Source: Rheinheimera sp. (lineage in GTDB: Bacteria > Pseudomonadota > Gammaproteobacteria > Enterobacterales > Alteromonadaceae). From it: 10,000 nucleotides of DNA. Where the stretch lies: positions 1 through 10,000 of the forward strand of contig NZ_JAIWOI010000124.1 of assembly GCF_020217005.1 (NCBI RefSeq), given 5' to 3'. Under the pieces are notes generated by a model that saw nothing but the letters and a program-made list of their open reading frames with translations, had not been told where the DNA came from and made no database searches. A program made the translations under genes and the position numbers. This document shows positions 1-7,062 of the stretch, piece by piece (within the stretch, counting starts at the first letter, position 1; each line of letters begins with the position of its first letter).

Positions 1-1
1 G

Positions 2-724
2 CTTTTGGTGATTGATGATTTAGCCAACAGACTGCATCAGTGTGACTATCTGCTGGATCAAAACCTGTATCCGGATATGCACAGTCGCTACGACAGCCTG
101 GTCAACAAAGAAGCTCAGTTGCTGCTTGGCCCTTCCTATGTGTTGCTGCGCCCTGAGTTTGCTCAGTATCAGCGCACCGCACAGCTGCAACCAGCACGAT
201 TTTTAGTCTTTTACGGTGGCACAGACGAGCTGAATTTAACCAGTCAGACGATAAAAGCCTTACAGCAACTTCAGAAAACCGACTTTGCTGCCGATATAGT
301 GATAGGACTTGCCAATCCGCACAAAGCAGAACTTGAACAACTTTGCGCTGACGACCAGCGTTTGACTTTGCATATTCAGACCCCGCATATGGCAGAGTTG
401 ATGAGCAAAGCCACTTTAATGATTGGTGCTGGCGGTTCTACCCATTGGGAGCGCTGTGCTTTGGCCTTACCTGCTTTGGTCGTCACTTTGGCAGACAATC
501 AGGTCGCCAGTACATTAGCTTTGGTTGAAGCCGGGGTTTGTACTTATCTTGGGCGTGGTGAAGATCTGACAGTGACACAACTAACCGACGCAATACAGCA
601 ACTGTTGGATAATCCAGAGCAACTGGAAAAAATGTCAGACCAAGCCGGGCAACTGGTACCACAAGGCGGCGGTTGTGCTGCTATTGTAGAGCGACTTACT
701 AACGAAATTCAGGCGCAACATTAA
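2..724 (+). CDS. pseG: PseG, UDP-2,4-diacetamido-2,4,6-trideoxy-beta-L-altropyranose hydrolase (3' part only)
   Basis: The reading frame is open from the window edge, so the gene's start lies upstream; about 240 codons are visible of the 340-370 usual for PseG. PseG removes UDP from the bis-acetamido altrose nucleotide, giving the free sugar that PseI condenses with phosphoenolpyruvate, in the cytoplasm. Visible hallmarks are VIDDLANR at the extreme left, YVLLRPEF (bases ~137-160), FYGGTDE (~209-229), and the MurG-like UDP-binding segment with GAGGSTHWER (~428-457) and ADNQ (~491-502). The N-terminal Gly-rich loop with the catalytic His known in the family is outside the window. The TTG at base 5 is only an internal codon. 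pseI follows after 26 bases. The adjacent pseI makes PseG more likely than another MurG-like transferase. Confidence 0.9.
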   Translation, partial: LLVIDDLANRLHQCDYLLDQNLYPDMHSRYDSLVNKEAQLLLGPSYVLLRPEFAQYQRTAQLQPARFLVFYGGTDELNLTSQTIKALQQLQKTDFAADIVIGLANPHKAELEQLCADDQRLTLHIQTPHMAELMSKATLMIGAGGSTHWERCALALPALVVTLADNQVASTLALVEAGVCTYLGRGEDLTVTQLTDAIQQLLDNPEQLEKMSDQAGQLVPQGGGCAAIVERLTNEIQAQH

Positions 725-750
725 GGCCTTAGCAGTACAGGAACACAAAG

Positions 751-1815
751 ATGAGCAACTCAGCTTTTCAGGACATTCAGTTAGGTCAGCATAAAGTAGG
801 GCCTTCTCATCCACCTTTAATTATTGCTGAGCTGTCCGGCAATCACGATCAGTCGCTGGAAAAAGCGTTGGCGATGATAGATGCAGCTGCAGCGGCCGGT
901 GCTCAGGCCATTAAATTACAAACCTACACAGCAGATACCATGACGCTGGATATAGACACTGGCGAGTTTTATATCGAAGATAAAAACAGCCTCTGGCATG
1001 GCACGACCTTGTATAAGCTGTACCAGATTGCCTACACCCCCTGGGACTGGCACAAAGCTATCTTTGAGCGAGCCAAAAGCCATGGCATGTTGGCGTTCAG
1101 CACCCCTTTTGATTTAACTGCAGTGGATTTTTTAGAATCGCTGGATGTGCCTTGCTACAAAATCGCCTCTTTTGAAAATATCGACCATCCGCTGTTGGCT
1201 GCAGTGGCGAAAACCGGTAAGCCGGTGATTATGTCCACCGGCATGGCCAGCCAGTCAGAACTGGCTGAATCTGTTGAAGTATTAAGAGCAAACGGCTGCA
1301 AAGAGTTAATTTTACTTAAATGCACCAGCAACTACCCTGCCCGTCCTGTCGATGCCAATTTATTAACTATTCCACATTTAGCTCAGCTGTTTCAGTGCCA
1401 GGCCGGTTTATCGGATCACACCACTGGTATTGGTGTCTCTGTGGCTGCCGTCGCTTTAGGCGCTACTGTGATTGAAAAACATTTTGTTTTGGACCGTAGC
1501 GAAGGTGGTGTCGATGCGGAGTTTTCTTTAGAACCAAACGAGCTGAAACAACTGGTGGAAGAAACGGCTAAAGCTAAAGTGGCCTTGGGTCAGGTCAATT
1601 ATGGCTGCACCGAAAAAGAAATCGCTTCACGCAAACACCGCCGATCTTTGTATATAGCGGCCGATTTAAAAGCCGGAGATAAGCTAACCACTGAAAACTT
1701 ACGCGCTATCCGGCCAGGTTTAGGTTTACCGCCTAAATACCTGCCGATGCTGCTGGGCAAAACAGTGACTAAAGATGTGGCCCGCGGCACAGCCATGAGC
1801 TGGGATTTAGTTTGA
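751..1815 (+). CDS. pseI: PseI, pseudaminic acid synthase
   Basis: NeuB-family enzyme of 354 aa, a full-length size for the family. It condenses 2,4-diacetamido-2,4,6-trideoxy-L-altrose with phosphoenolpyruvate to give pseudaminic acid, metal-dependently, in the cytoplasm. The NeuB TIM-barrel covers about residues 20-285, with AELSGNH (26-32), KLQTYTAD (55-62), STPFD (117-121), KCTSNYP (190-196), GLSDHT (219-224) and EKHF (242-245). The C-terminal SAF/antifreeze-like domain covers about 297-354, with HRRSL and GLGLPP. The ELSGNH plus LQTYTADTMT pattern is the PseI version, not the sialic (NeuB) or legionaminic (LegI) one. The ATG has an AGGA Shine-Dalgarno at 739-742, 8 bases upstream. Its stop TGA shares one base with the ATG of the next gene (TGATG at 1813-1817), which suggests coupled translation. 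Confidence 0.95.
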   Translation: MSNSAFQDIQLGQHKVGPSHPPLIIAELSGNHDQSLEKALAMIDAAAAAGAQAIKLQTYTADTMTLDIDTGEFYIEDKNSLWHGTTLYKLYQIAYTPWDWHKAIFERAKSHGMLAFSTPFDLTAVDFLESLDVPCYKIASFENIDHPLLAAVAKTGKPVIMSTGMASQSELAESVEVLRANGCKELILLKCTSNYPARPVDANLLTIPHLAQLFQCQAGLSDHTTGIGVSVAAVALGATVIEKHFVLDRSEGGVDAEFSLEPNELKQLVEETAKAKVALGQVNYGCTEKEIASRKHRRSLYIAADLKAGDKLTTENLRAIRPGLGLPPKYLPMLLGKTVTKDVARGTAMSWDLV

Positions 1816-2387
1816 TGCAACAGACTTCACAGATGTGGCATAGCGATGAAGTCTCCGCCTTTAATGTGCAGCTCAAACCTTTGCAGCAGGATGATTTGGC
1901 ACAAGTGCTGATCTGGCGCAATAGCCCGGAAGTCAGCAGCCAGATGCTGGATCAGACTGAAATCAGCGCAGAGCGCCAGCAGCAGTGGTTCGAACGTGTA
2001 TCGTCTGACCGACGCCAGATGCAGTTTGTGATTTATTATAAAAACCAGAAGGTTGGTGCCTGTAATTTAAAAAGCCCAACGGCTTTGGCTGTGGCAGAAT
2101 GTGACAGTGTCGAAACCGGTTTTTATTTAGGTGAGGCCAAATACCGCGGCACTATACTGGCCTTTTTTGCCGCCTTAGCGCTAAACCAGTATGCGTTTGA
2201 ACAGCTTGGCGTCAAGCTATTAAAGGCGCAAGTAAAAAGCAGCAATAGCGCCGCCTTACGTTTTAATCAACAATTAGGTTATCAGCCTGATGCGCTGCAG
2301 CCTTCAGACGGAATGGTCGCCATGACTTTAGTGCCACAAGCACACCAAAACGCTGCCGCCAAATTTGCAACTTTTATCCGGAATTAA
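1815..2387 (+). CDS. pseH: PseH-type GNAT N-acyltransferase
   Basis: A 190-aa GNAT-fold protein. In the Pse pathway PseH transfers acetyl from acetyl-CoA to the 4-amino group of the UDP-altrosamine intermediate, just before PseG acts. Visible features are LIWRNSPEV (32-40) and EISAERQQQWF (49-59), both typical of PseH/RimJ-like GNATs, then GFYLGEAKYRG (102-112) and SSNSAALRFNQQLGY (142-156), the usual C-terminal GNAT Asn and 'lGY' element. The acyl-CoA loop reads K-Y-R-G-T-I and departs from the canonical (Q/R)xxGx(G/A). I chose ATG 1815, which overlaps the pseI stop; a TTG directly before it in frame is less likely. GGGA at 1802-1805 could serve as Shine-Dalgarno. Position after pseI supports PseH. 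Because an ACP and acyl-processing genes follow at once, a donor other than acetyl-CoA is possible. Confidence 0.75.
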   Translation: MQQTSQMWHSDEVSAFNVQLKPLQQDDLAQVLIWRNSPEVSSQMLDQTEISAERQQQWFERVSSDRRQMQFVIYYKNQKVGACNLKSPTALAVAECDSVETGFYLGEAKYRGTILAFFAALALNQYAFEQLGVKLLKAQVKSSNSAALRFNQQLGYQPDALQPSDGMVAMTLVPQAHQNAAAKFATFIRN

Positions 2388-2388
2388 T

Positions 2389-2646
2389 ATGAGCAACGAT
2401 CTTATCCAAACCAACACAGCCAAATTGACAGCAGCTTTTGCCAGCGCTTTAGTAGTGGCAGAAACTCAAATTCATGATGATTTGGCCTATAACAGCATCA
2501 AAGAGTGGGACTCTACCGCCCATATGTTGCTGATTGCCGAGCTGGAGAATGCGTTTAATCTGATGCTGGATACCGACGATATTATTGATATGAGTTCGGT
2601 AGGCAAAGCCAAAACCATACTGGCTAAATACGGGGTTGCATTCTGA
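2389..2646 (+). CDS. Acyl carrier protein (phosphopantetheine-binding)
   Basis: An 85-aa acidic, mostly helical protein of ACP size. The attachment site for 4'-phosphopantetheine is Ser42 in EWDSTAHM (39-46); it has the D-S core but T-A in place of the usual L-D of fatty-acid-synthesis ACPs, so it belongs to the divergent stand-alone ACPs found in accessory pathways rather than to housekeeping AcpP. Helix II continues as LLIAELENAF (47-56), followed by DTDDIIDMSSVGKA, the usual helix III region. The ATG at 2389 lies one base after the GNAT stop; an in-frame TTG at 2365 would put eight extra residues inside the previous gene and is rejected. A short GGA (2380-2382) is the only Shine-Dalgarno, so coupling is likely. 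Presumed role: carry the acyl intermediate handled by the SDR, ligase, LuxE-like and LuxC-like proteins downstream. Confidence 0.88.
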   Translation: MSNDLIQTNTAKLTAAFASALVVAETQIHDDLAYNSIKEWDSTAHMLLIAELENAFNLMLDTDDIIDMSSVGKAKTILAKYGVAF

Positions 2647-2659
2647 TGGCTGCTTGTCA

Positions 2660-3406
2660 ATGAGCAACAAAACGCCTGTTAGCCTTATTACAGGTGCCAG
2701 CCGCGGCATAGGCCGGGCGACTGCTGTCGCGTTGGCTAAAGCAGGCCACGAGCTGATTTTAGTGTCACGTGATGCAAAAGCTTTAGAACAAGTGCAGGCC
2801 GATTGTCAGGCGTTAGGTGCTTTAGTCACTATACATGCTGTGGATTTAACAGACCGCGATGCGGTGACAGCTTTATTTCGTCTGATCCAGACAACATTAC
2901 AAGACAAAGCTTTAAGCCATCTGGTGCACTGTGCAGGCCAAATGCAGGATGCGTTATTGGCCATGACCCGCCTCACTGATCTGGATAAGCTGCTGGCACT
3001 CAATGTGGGTGCGACGGTGCTGCTGTGTCAGCTGGCCAGCAAACTGATGGTACGCCATAAAGCTGGGCATTTAGTGCTGTTATCGTCCAAAGTGGCGGAG
3101 TCAGGCTCTGCCGGTCAGGCTGTGTATGCTGCAACCAAAGGTGCGGTATCCTCTTTAGTCAAGTCATTGGCCAAAGAGCTGGGCCCCACAGGTATTCGCG
3201 TCAATGCGGTAGCACCGGGTTTTATCGAAACCGATTTAACAGCCCATTACAGCAACGATAAAAAACAACAACTCAGAGCACAAATCAGCCTGGGCCGTTT
3301 AGGCCAGGCCGATGAAGTAGCGCAAGTGATCGAATTTTTATGCTCGGAAAAAGCCCGTTATATCACTGGTCATATTCTGGCTGTGGATGGTGGTTTTAGT
3401 TTATGA
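2660..3406 (+). CDS. Short-chain dehydrogenase/reductase, FabG-like 3-oxoacyl-ACP reductase
   Basis: A classical SDR of 248 aa, matching FabG length. It has the NAD(P)-binding TGASRGIG (11-18), D62 in the VDLTD strand, HCAG (90-93, standing in for the usual NNAG), N115, catalytic S143, and Y156/K160 in YAATK, ending with the FabG-like ITGHILAVDGG tail (235-245). SR at residues 36-37 (VSRD) after the second strand suggests NADPH preference. The tetrad N-S-Y-K is intact. Next to a dedicated ACP, the best reading is reduction of a 3-oxoacyl-ACP to 3-hydroxyacyl-ACP; an SDR acting on the sugar itself is an alternative. ATG 2660 is chosen because the conserved first strand begins at once; in-frame TTGs upstream lie in or just after the ACP gene. 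No good Shine-Dalgarno is visible. Its end overlaps the next ATG by 4 bases (ATGA). Confidence 0.88.
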   Translation: MSNKTPVSLITGASRGIGRATAVALAKAGHELILVSRDAKALEQVQADCQALGALVTIHAVDLTDRDAVTALFRLIQTTLQDKALSHLVHCAGQMQDALLAMTRLTDLDKLLALNVGATVLLCQLASKLMVRHKAGHLVLLSSKVAESGSAGQAVYAATKGAVSSLVKSLAKELGPTGIRVNAVAPGFIETDLTAHYSNDKKQQLRAQISLGRLGQADEVAQVIEFLCSEKARYITGHILAVDGGFSL

Positions 3407-4815
3407 GCAAGGCTAAAGATCGCCTGAGCTTTGCCCACAGGCTGGAACAGTTTGGCAATGCTATAGCCCTTCGGCTGCCAGATGGCAGCACCATCAGTTA
3501 CCTGCAACTGGCGAAACTGGCCGACAGCTACAGCAGTACGTTAGACAGCATGGTGCCGCAGCAGACTTTGCTGGCGCTGCGTTTTAACTCCGGCTTATCG
3601 GCTGTAGTGGCATATCTGGCCGCCCTTCGCAGCGGTAAAGCACTGTTAGTGCTGGCACCGGATTTAAGTGACAATCAAACTCTAGCCTTAGTCGAGCGCT
3701 TGCAGATTGCTGCTGTGATCCAACCTTCAGGCGATATTCAGTTGACTGGTCGTCAGCATCAGGTGCGGCCCGATTGTGCTCTGTTATTGAGTACCTCAGG
3801 CAGCTCAGGCTCACCCAAATCAGTGATGCTTTCGCTTGCCAATATCGAAGCCAATGCCCGAGCTATTTGTGCTTATTTACCGATAGAGCCAACAGACACA
3901 GCTATTACTGCGCTGCCGCTGCATTACTCTTATGGCTTGTCGGTGCTGAACAGTCATTTATACCGGGGAGCTTCGGTATTACTGACTGAAGCCCCTTTAA
4001 TGAGCAAAGACTTCTGGCAACAAACCAGAGACTTCAACATCAGCAGCTTACATGGCGTGCCTTTTAGTTATGAGCTGTATCGCCAGCTGCGGCTGGAACG
4101 TATGCCCCGCCCTGCGCTGCGTTATCTGACTCAGGCCGGTGGCAAACTCAATAGCAGCCTGACAGACTATGTGCAGCAACTCTCAAGTACGCTGCAAAAG
4201 CCGGTTTATCTGATGTATGGCCAAACCGAAGCCACAGCCCGTATCGCTTATTTACCGCCAAAGCTTTTGCAACAGCATGCTGATTGCATTGGTGTCGCTA
4301 TTCCGGAAGGCGAATTGCTGCTACGTGATCCTGTTAGCAAAATGCTGATCACCGAAGATTTGGTGCAGGGCGAGCTCTGTTACCGTGGCCCTAATGTGAT
4401 GTTAGGTTATGCATCATCAGCGGCCGATTTAAGCAGTGATACAGTGCTGACGGAATTAAGCACCGGAGATTTAGCAGAACGCCTGCCCAATGGTTTGTAC
4501 CGTATTGTCGGGCGCTTAAGCCGTTTTTTAAAACTTCAGGGCAAGCGATTACAGCTGGATCATCTGGAGCAACAACTTGCAGTGTTCACAGACCCTGTCT
4601 GCTGCGCTGGTACAGACGATTTGTTAGTAGTGGCTTACACCGCGCAAAAACCGGAGCTCAGAGAGCAGCTGCAACAGCATTTACGCGAACAACTGCAGCT
4701 GCATCCTGCTTTATTTAAAGTACTGCAACTGCATACCTTGCCTGTGCTTGCCAATGGCAAAGCTGATTATCAGGTGCTGCTATCGCTTGCGATGGAGACT
4801 TCAGATGCTGATTGA
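3403..4815 (+). CDS. AMP-dependent acyl ligase (ANL superfamily acyl-CoA/acyl-ACP synthetase-like)
   Basis: 470 aa, slightly short for the ANL superfamily (about 500-550). These enzymes adenylate a carboxylic acid with ATP and pass the acyl group to a thiol, either CoA or an ACP phosphopantetheine. Core motifs appear in order: A3 phosphate loop TSGSSGSPK (131-139), HYSYG (174-178), A5 YGQTEA (272-277), A7 STGD (353-356), GRLSRFLKLQGKRL (370-383) of the hinge region, and A10 NGKADY (451-456) with the adenylation Lys453. All catalytic elements are therefore present and the gene looks functional. I cannot name the substrate acid. The dedicated ACP two genes upstream makes acyl-ACP loading a reasonable guess. 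The start ATGA overlaps the SDR stop, and the 3' end overlaps the LuxE-like gene by 11 bases. Confidence 0.87.
   Translation: MSKAKDRLSFAHRLEQFGNAIALRLPDGSTISYLQLAKLADSYSSTLDSMVPQQTLLALRFNSGLSAVVAYLAALRSGKALLVLAPDLSDNQTLALVERLQIAAVIQPSGDIQLTGRQHQVRPDCALLLSTSGSSGSPKSVMLSLANIEANARAICAYLPIEPTDTAITALPLHYSYGLSVLNSHLYRGASVLLTEAPLMSKDFWQQTRDFNISSLHGVPFSYELYRQLRLERMPRPALRYLTQAGGKLNSSLTDYVQQLSSTLQKPVYLMYGQTEATARIAYLPPKLLQQHADCIGVAIPEGELLLRDPVSKMLITEDLVQGELCYRGPNVMLGYASSAADLSSDTVLTELSTGDLAERLPNGLYRIVGRLSRFLKLQGKRLQLDHLEQQLAVFTDPVCCAGTDDLLVVAYTAQKPELREQLQQHLREQLQLHPALFKVLQLHTLPVLANGKADYQVLLSLAMETSDAD
4794..4797 (+). promoter_or_regulatory. Shine-Dalgarno deciding the start of the LuxE-like gene
   Basis: GGAG lies 7 bases before ATG 4805, inside the 3' end of the ligase gene. 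It favours this ATG over an alternative in-frame start at 4748, which would add 19 Arg/Lys/Cys-rich residues that are simply the ligase 3' end read in another frame. Confidence 0.6.
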
Positions 4816-5887
4816 GCATGAGCCTTATAGCCTGAATGCAGCTGAAAAACAGCCTTTATTGCTGGCTGAACTCAATGCGCTGACGTTGCATCATCAGCAG
4901 CATTGCTCCCCCTATCAGCACCTGGTGAAGGCGCAGTGGCCTGCTTTTGTAACAGCGAACCAAAGCGCACAACTGCCTTATCTGGCGGTGCGGCTGTTTA
5001 AGCAGTTAAAACTGCAATCTGTGCCGGATGCAGAGGTGTTTAAAGTGCTGTATTCCAGCGGCACTACAGGCACCCCATCCCGTATTGTGCTCGACAGCGC
5101 CACTGCGGCCATTCAATCCAAAATTCTGGTGAAAATTATGCAGCACTGGCTGGGCAAAGCCCGTTTGCCTATGCTGATCATCGACCATCCGGGCGTGATT
5201 AAAGATCGCAGCAATTTCTCCGCCCGCGGCGCTGGTATTCAGGGGTTGTCCTTTATGGGCCGCAACCATTGTTATGCCTTAAATGACGATATGAGCATTA
5301 ACTTTGAAGCCCTGGAGCAGTTTTGTCAGCAGTTTGGCGATGGTCCTGTGTTTGTGTTTGGTTTTACTTTTATGGTCTGGCAGTTTTTTATTCAGCAATT
5401 AAAACAGCAGCAAAAAACCATTTCCTTGCCGCAGGCGGTGTTACTGCATAGCGGAGGCTGGAAAAAACTGCAGGATCAGGCGGTCGACAATAGCACCTTT
5501 AAACAGCAGGTACTGACCCAAACCGGCATTAGCAAAGTGCATAATTTTTACGGTATGGTCGAGCAAGTGGGTGCTATTTTTGTGGAATGTGAACAAGGCC
5601 ATCTGCACTGCCCCAGTTACGCTGATGTTCTGGTGCGTACACCGGGTAGCTGGCAAACAGCTGCTGTGGGTGAAGAAGGTGTGCTGCAGTTAATTTCCAC
5701 TTTGCCACGCAGCTATCCGGGCCATAGTTTGTTATCAGAAGACCGCGCTGTACTGTTAGGGGAAGACAACTGCCCTTGTGGCCGACCGGGTAAATATTTC
5801 CATATTTTAGGCCGCTTGCCGCAGGCCGAAGCCCGGGGTTGTAGTGATACATTTTTTCCATCAGCCAAAGAGCGAACCACGCCATGA
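4805..5887 (+). CDS. LuxE-family acyl-protein synthetase
   Basis: A 360-aa member of the LuxE family, close to the ~370 aa of luminous-bacteria LuxE. LuxE activates a fatty acid with ATP, holds it on a cysteine near its C-terminus and delivers it to LuxC for reduction. Seen here: the phosphate-binding YSSGTTGTPSR (83-93), DHPG (127-130), LLHSGGWKK (213-221), NFYGMVEQ (247-254), CPSYADVLVR (269-278), CPCGRPGKYFHILGR (323-337) and a near-terminal RGCSD (344-348). Cys346 sits about where the acylated Cys of LuxE lies, 15 residues from the end. The CPCG segment resembles a second feature of phenylacetate-CoA ligase/F390-synthetase-like relatives, so a thioester synthetase role on another acceptor is possible. 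Start ATG 4805 overlaps the ligase gene; the stop overlaps the LuxC-like start as ATGA. No luciferase gene is nearby. Confidence 0.87.
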   Translation: MLIEHEPYSLNAAEKQPLLLAELNALTLHHQQHCSPYQHLVKAQWPAFVTANQSAQLPYLAVRLFKQLKLQSVPDAEVFKVLYSSGTTGTPSRIVLDSATAAIQSKILVKIMQHWLGKARLPMLIIDHPGVIKDRSNFSARGAGIQGLSFMGRNHCYALNDDMSINFEALEQFCQQFGDGPVFVFGFTFMVWQFFIQQLKQQQKTISLPQAVLLHSGGWKKLQDQAVDNSTFKQQVLTQTGISKVHNFYGMVEQVGAIFVECEQGHLHCPSYADVLVRTPGSWQTAAVGEEGVLQLISTLPRSYPGHSLLSEDRAVLLGEDNCPCGRPGKYFHILGRLPQAEARGCSDTFFPSAKERTTP

Positions 5888-7062
5888 GCTGGATCATTTT
5901 AAACCCACCCACTATCAAAGCCGAACTGCAGCAACCTTTTGCAGAACAGGATTTTGCTTATTGCCAGGCCTTGTCGGAAGCTTTATTAAAAGCCCCCCAA
6001 AGCAGGGATTTTCCGGATTTAATAGCGCTGGGGTTCTGGTTACGGCAGGCCAATTTAAAACCTTTGTTGGCGCCTTATCAGCATTCGCAGCATTTTATCC
6101 GCCAGCCTTTAGGTTTGGTGTTTCATAGCGCCCCCGCCAATGTCGACAGCTTATTTGTCTACTCTGGTATTTTAAGTTTGCTTTGTGGCAATAAAAACGT
6201 CATTCGTTTATCCAGCCGCAGCGGCGGCAGCACAGCGGTATTGATAGAAAAAATCCGGGCTCTTGCCGAACTATTTCCAGCGCAAAACGCCCGGTTTCAA
6301 CTGGTGCAGTGCAGTTATGACAGCGCTGAACTCAAAGCTTTAATTAGCACAGTAAATGGCCGGGTGTTGTGGGGCTCTGATCAGGCCATCCAGGCGCAGC
6401 GCCAGTTAACCATGCCTGCACACGCCCGAGAGCTGAGTTTTGGTCATAAATTCTCGTTATGCTTAGTAGGCGCAGAGGCGGTGCTTGCTACCAATCACGA
6501 GCAGTTGCAACAGTTGGTGCAGTTGTTTTACCGCGACCAACTGACCTTTGCTCAACAAGGCTGCTCTTCGGCCAAAGCTGTTCTGTGGTTGGGTGAAGCT
6601 GCACAAGTACAACAAGCACAGCAGCGGTTTTGGCCAGCTTTAACAGAGCTTATAGAGCACAAGCAGCCACTCAATAGCAGTGAGCAGTATCAGGCCTTAG
6701 CCACAGCGCAGCAGTTGATTATGAGCAGTGAACAACAGCTGATGCTGACACAGCAACACAGCATTTCCCGTGTAGCAGTAAACACTCTTGAGCCAGTGTT
6801 TATCGACCAACATCAGGGCTGCGGTTTATTCCTCGAACTACAACTTTCAGATCTTACGCAGTTAAACCCTATGCTGACTCAGGCGCATCAAACCTTAACG
6901 GTTTGGGGTGTGGAGCCTGGCTTGCTAAAAAACTGGCTGACGACTGCACATACAGGCATTGATCGAGTGATGCCGGTTGGACAAGCGCTAAGTTTTAGCC
7001 CAGATTGGGATGGAGTGAATTTGATAGAGCAGTTTAGCCGGAAGGTGGTGTCTACTTTTTAA
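5884..7062 (+). CDS. LuxC-family acyl-CoA/acyl-protein reductase
   Basis: A 392-aa protein, somewhat shorter than luminous-bacteria LuxC (~480 aa), of the LuxC/aldehyde-dehydrogenase-like superfamily. LuxC accepts an acyl group on a cysteine, usually from LuxE, and reduces it with NADPH to the aldehyde. Seen here: RQPLGLVFHSAPANVDSL (73-90) and GNKNVIRLSSRSGGS (102-116), the cofactor-binding region; GQALSF and DWDGVNLIEQFSR (374-386) near the C-terminus; and FAQQGCSSAK (222-231) with Cys227 at the expected catalytic position (LuxC has CSSP there). The catalytic site appears intact. With the LuxE-like protein it should form an acyl-reductase pair, but the acyl substrate is unknown and need not be a long fatty acid. 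The start overlaps the LuxE-like stop (ATGA). The TAA stop shares TTAA with the converging minus-strand gene; no terminator hairpin is evident. Confidence 0.88.
   Translation: MSWIILNPPTIKAELQQPFAEQDFAYCQALSEALLKAPQSRDFPDLIALGFWLRQANLKPLLAPYQHSQHFIRQPLGLVFHSAPANVDSLFVYSGILSLLCGNKNVIRLSSRSGGSTAVLIEKIRALAELFPAQNARFQLVQCSYDSAELKALISTVNGRVLWGSDQAIQAQRQLTMPAHARELSFGHKFSLCLVGAEAVLATNHEQLQQLVQLFYRDQLTFAQQGCSSAKAVLWLGEAAQVQQAQQRFWPALTELIEHKQPLNSSEQYQALATAQQLIMSSEQQLMLTQQHSISRVAVNTLEPVFIDQHQGCGLFLELQLSDLTQLNPMLTQAHQTLTVWGVEPGLLKNWLTTAHTGIDRVMPVGQALSFSPDWDGVNLIEQFSRKVVSTF

Noticed and set aside
751..1815. Sialic acid or legionaminic acid synthase
   Set aside because: The N-terminal ELSGNH and LQTYTADTMT elements together with adjacent PseG- and PseH-type genes indicate pseudaminic acid.
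2636..2659. Upstream TTG start for the SDR, adding eight residues
   Set aside because: It overlaps the ACP end and adds residues outside the conserved SDR fold; the ATG at 2660 gives the standard FabG length.
5574..5918. 114-codon minus-strand frame inside the LuxE-like gene
   Set aside because: It lies wholly opposite strongly conserved LuxE-family coding sequence and its start extends into the LuxC-like gene; no recognisable protein features.
4805..7062. A bioluminescence (lux) operon
   Set aside because: Only LuxE- and LuxC-type proteins are present; no luciferase subunits, no luxD, and the order and neighbours are those of a sugar-biosynthesis locus.
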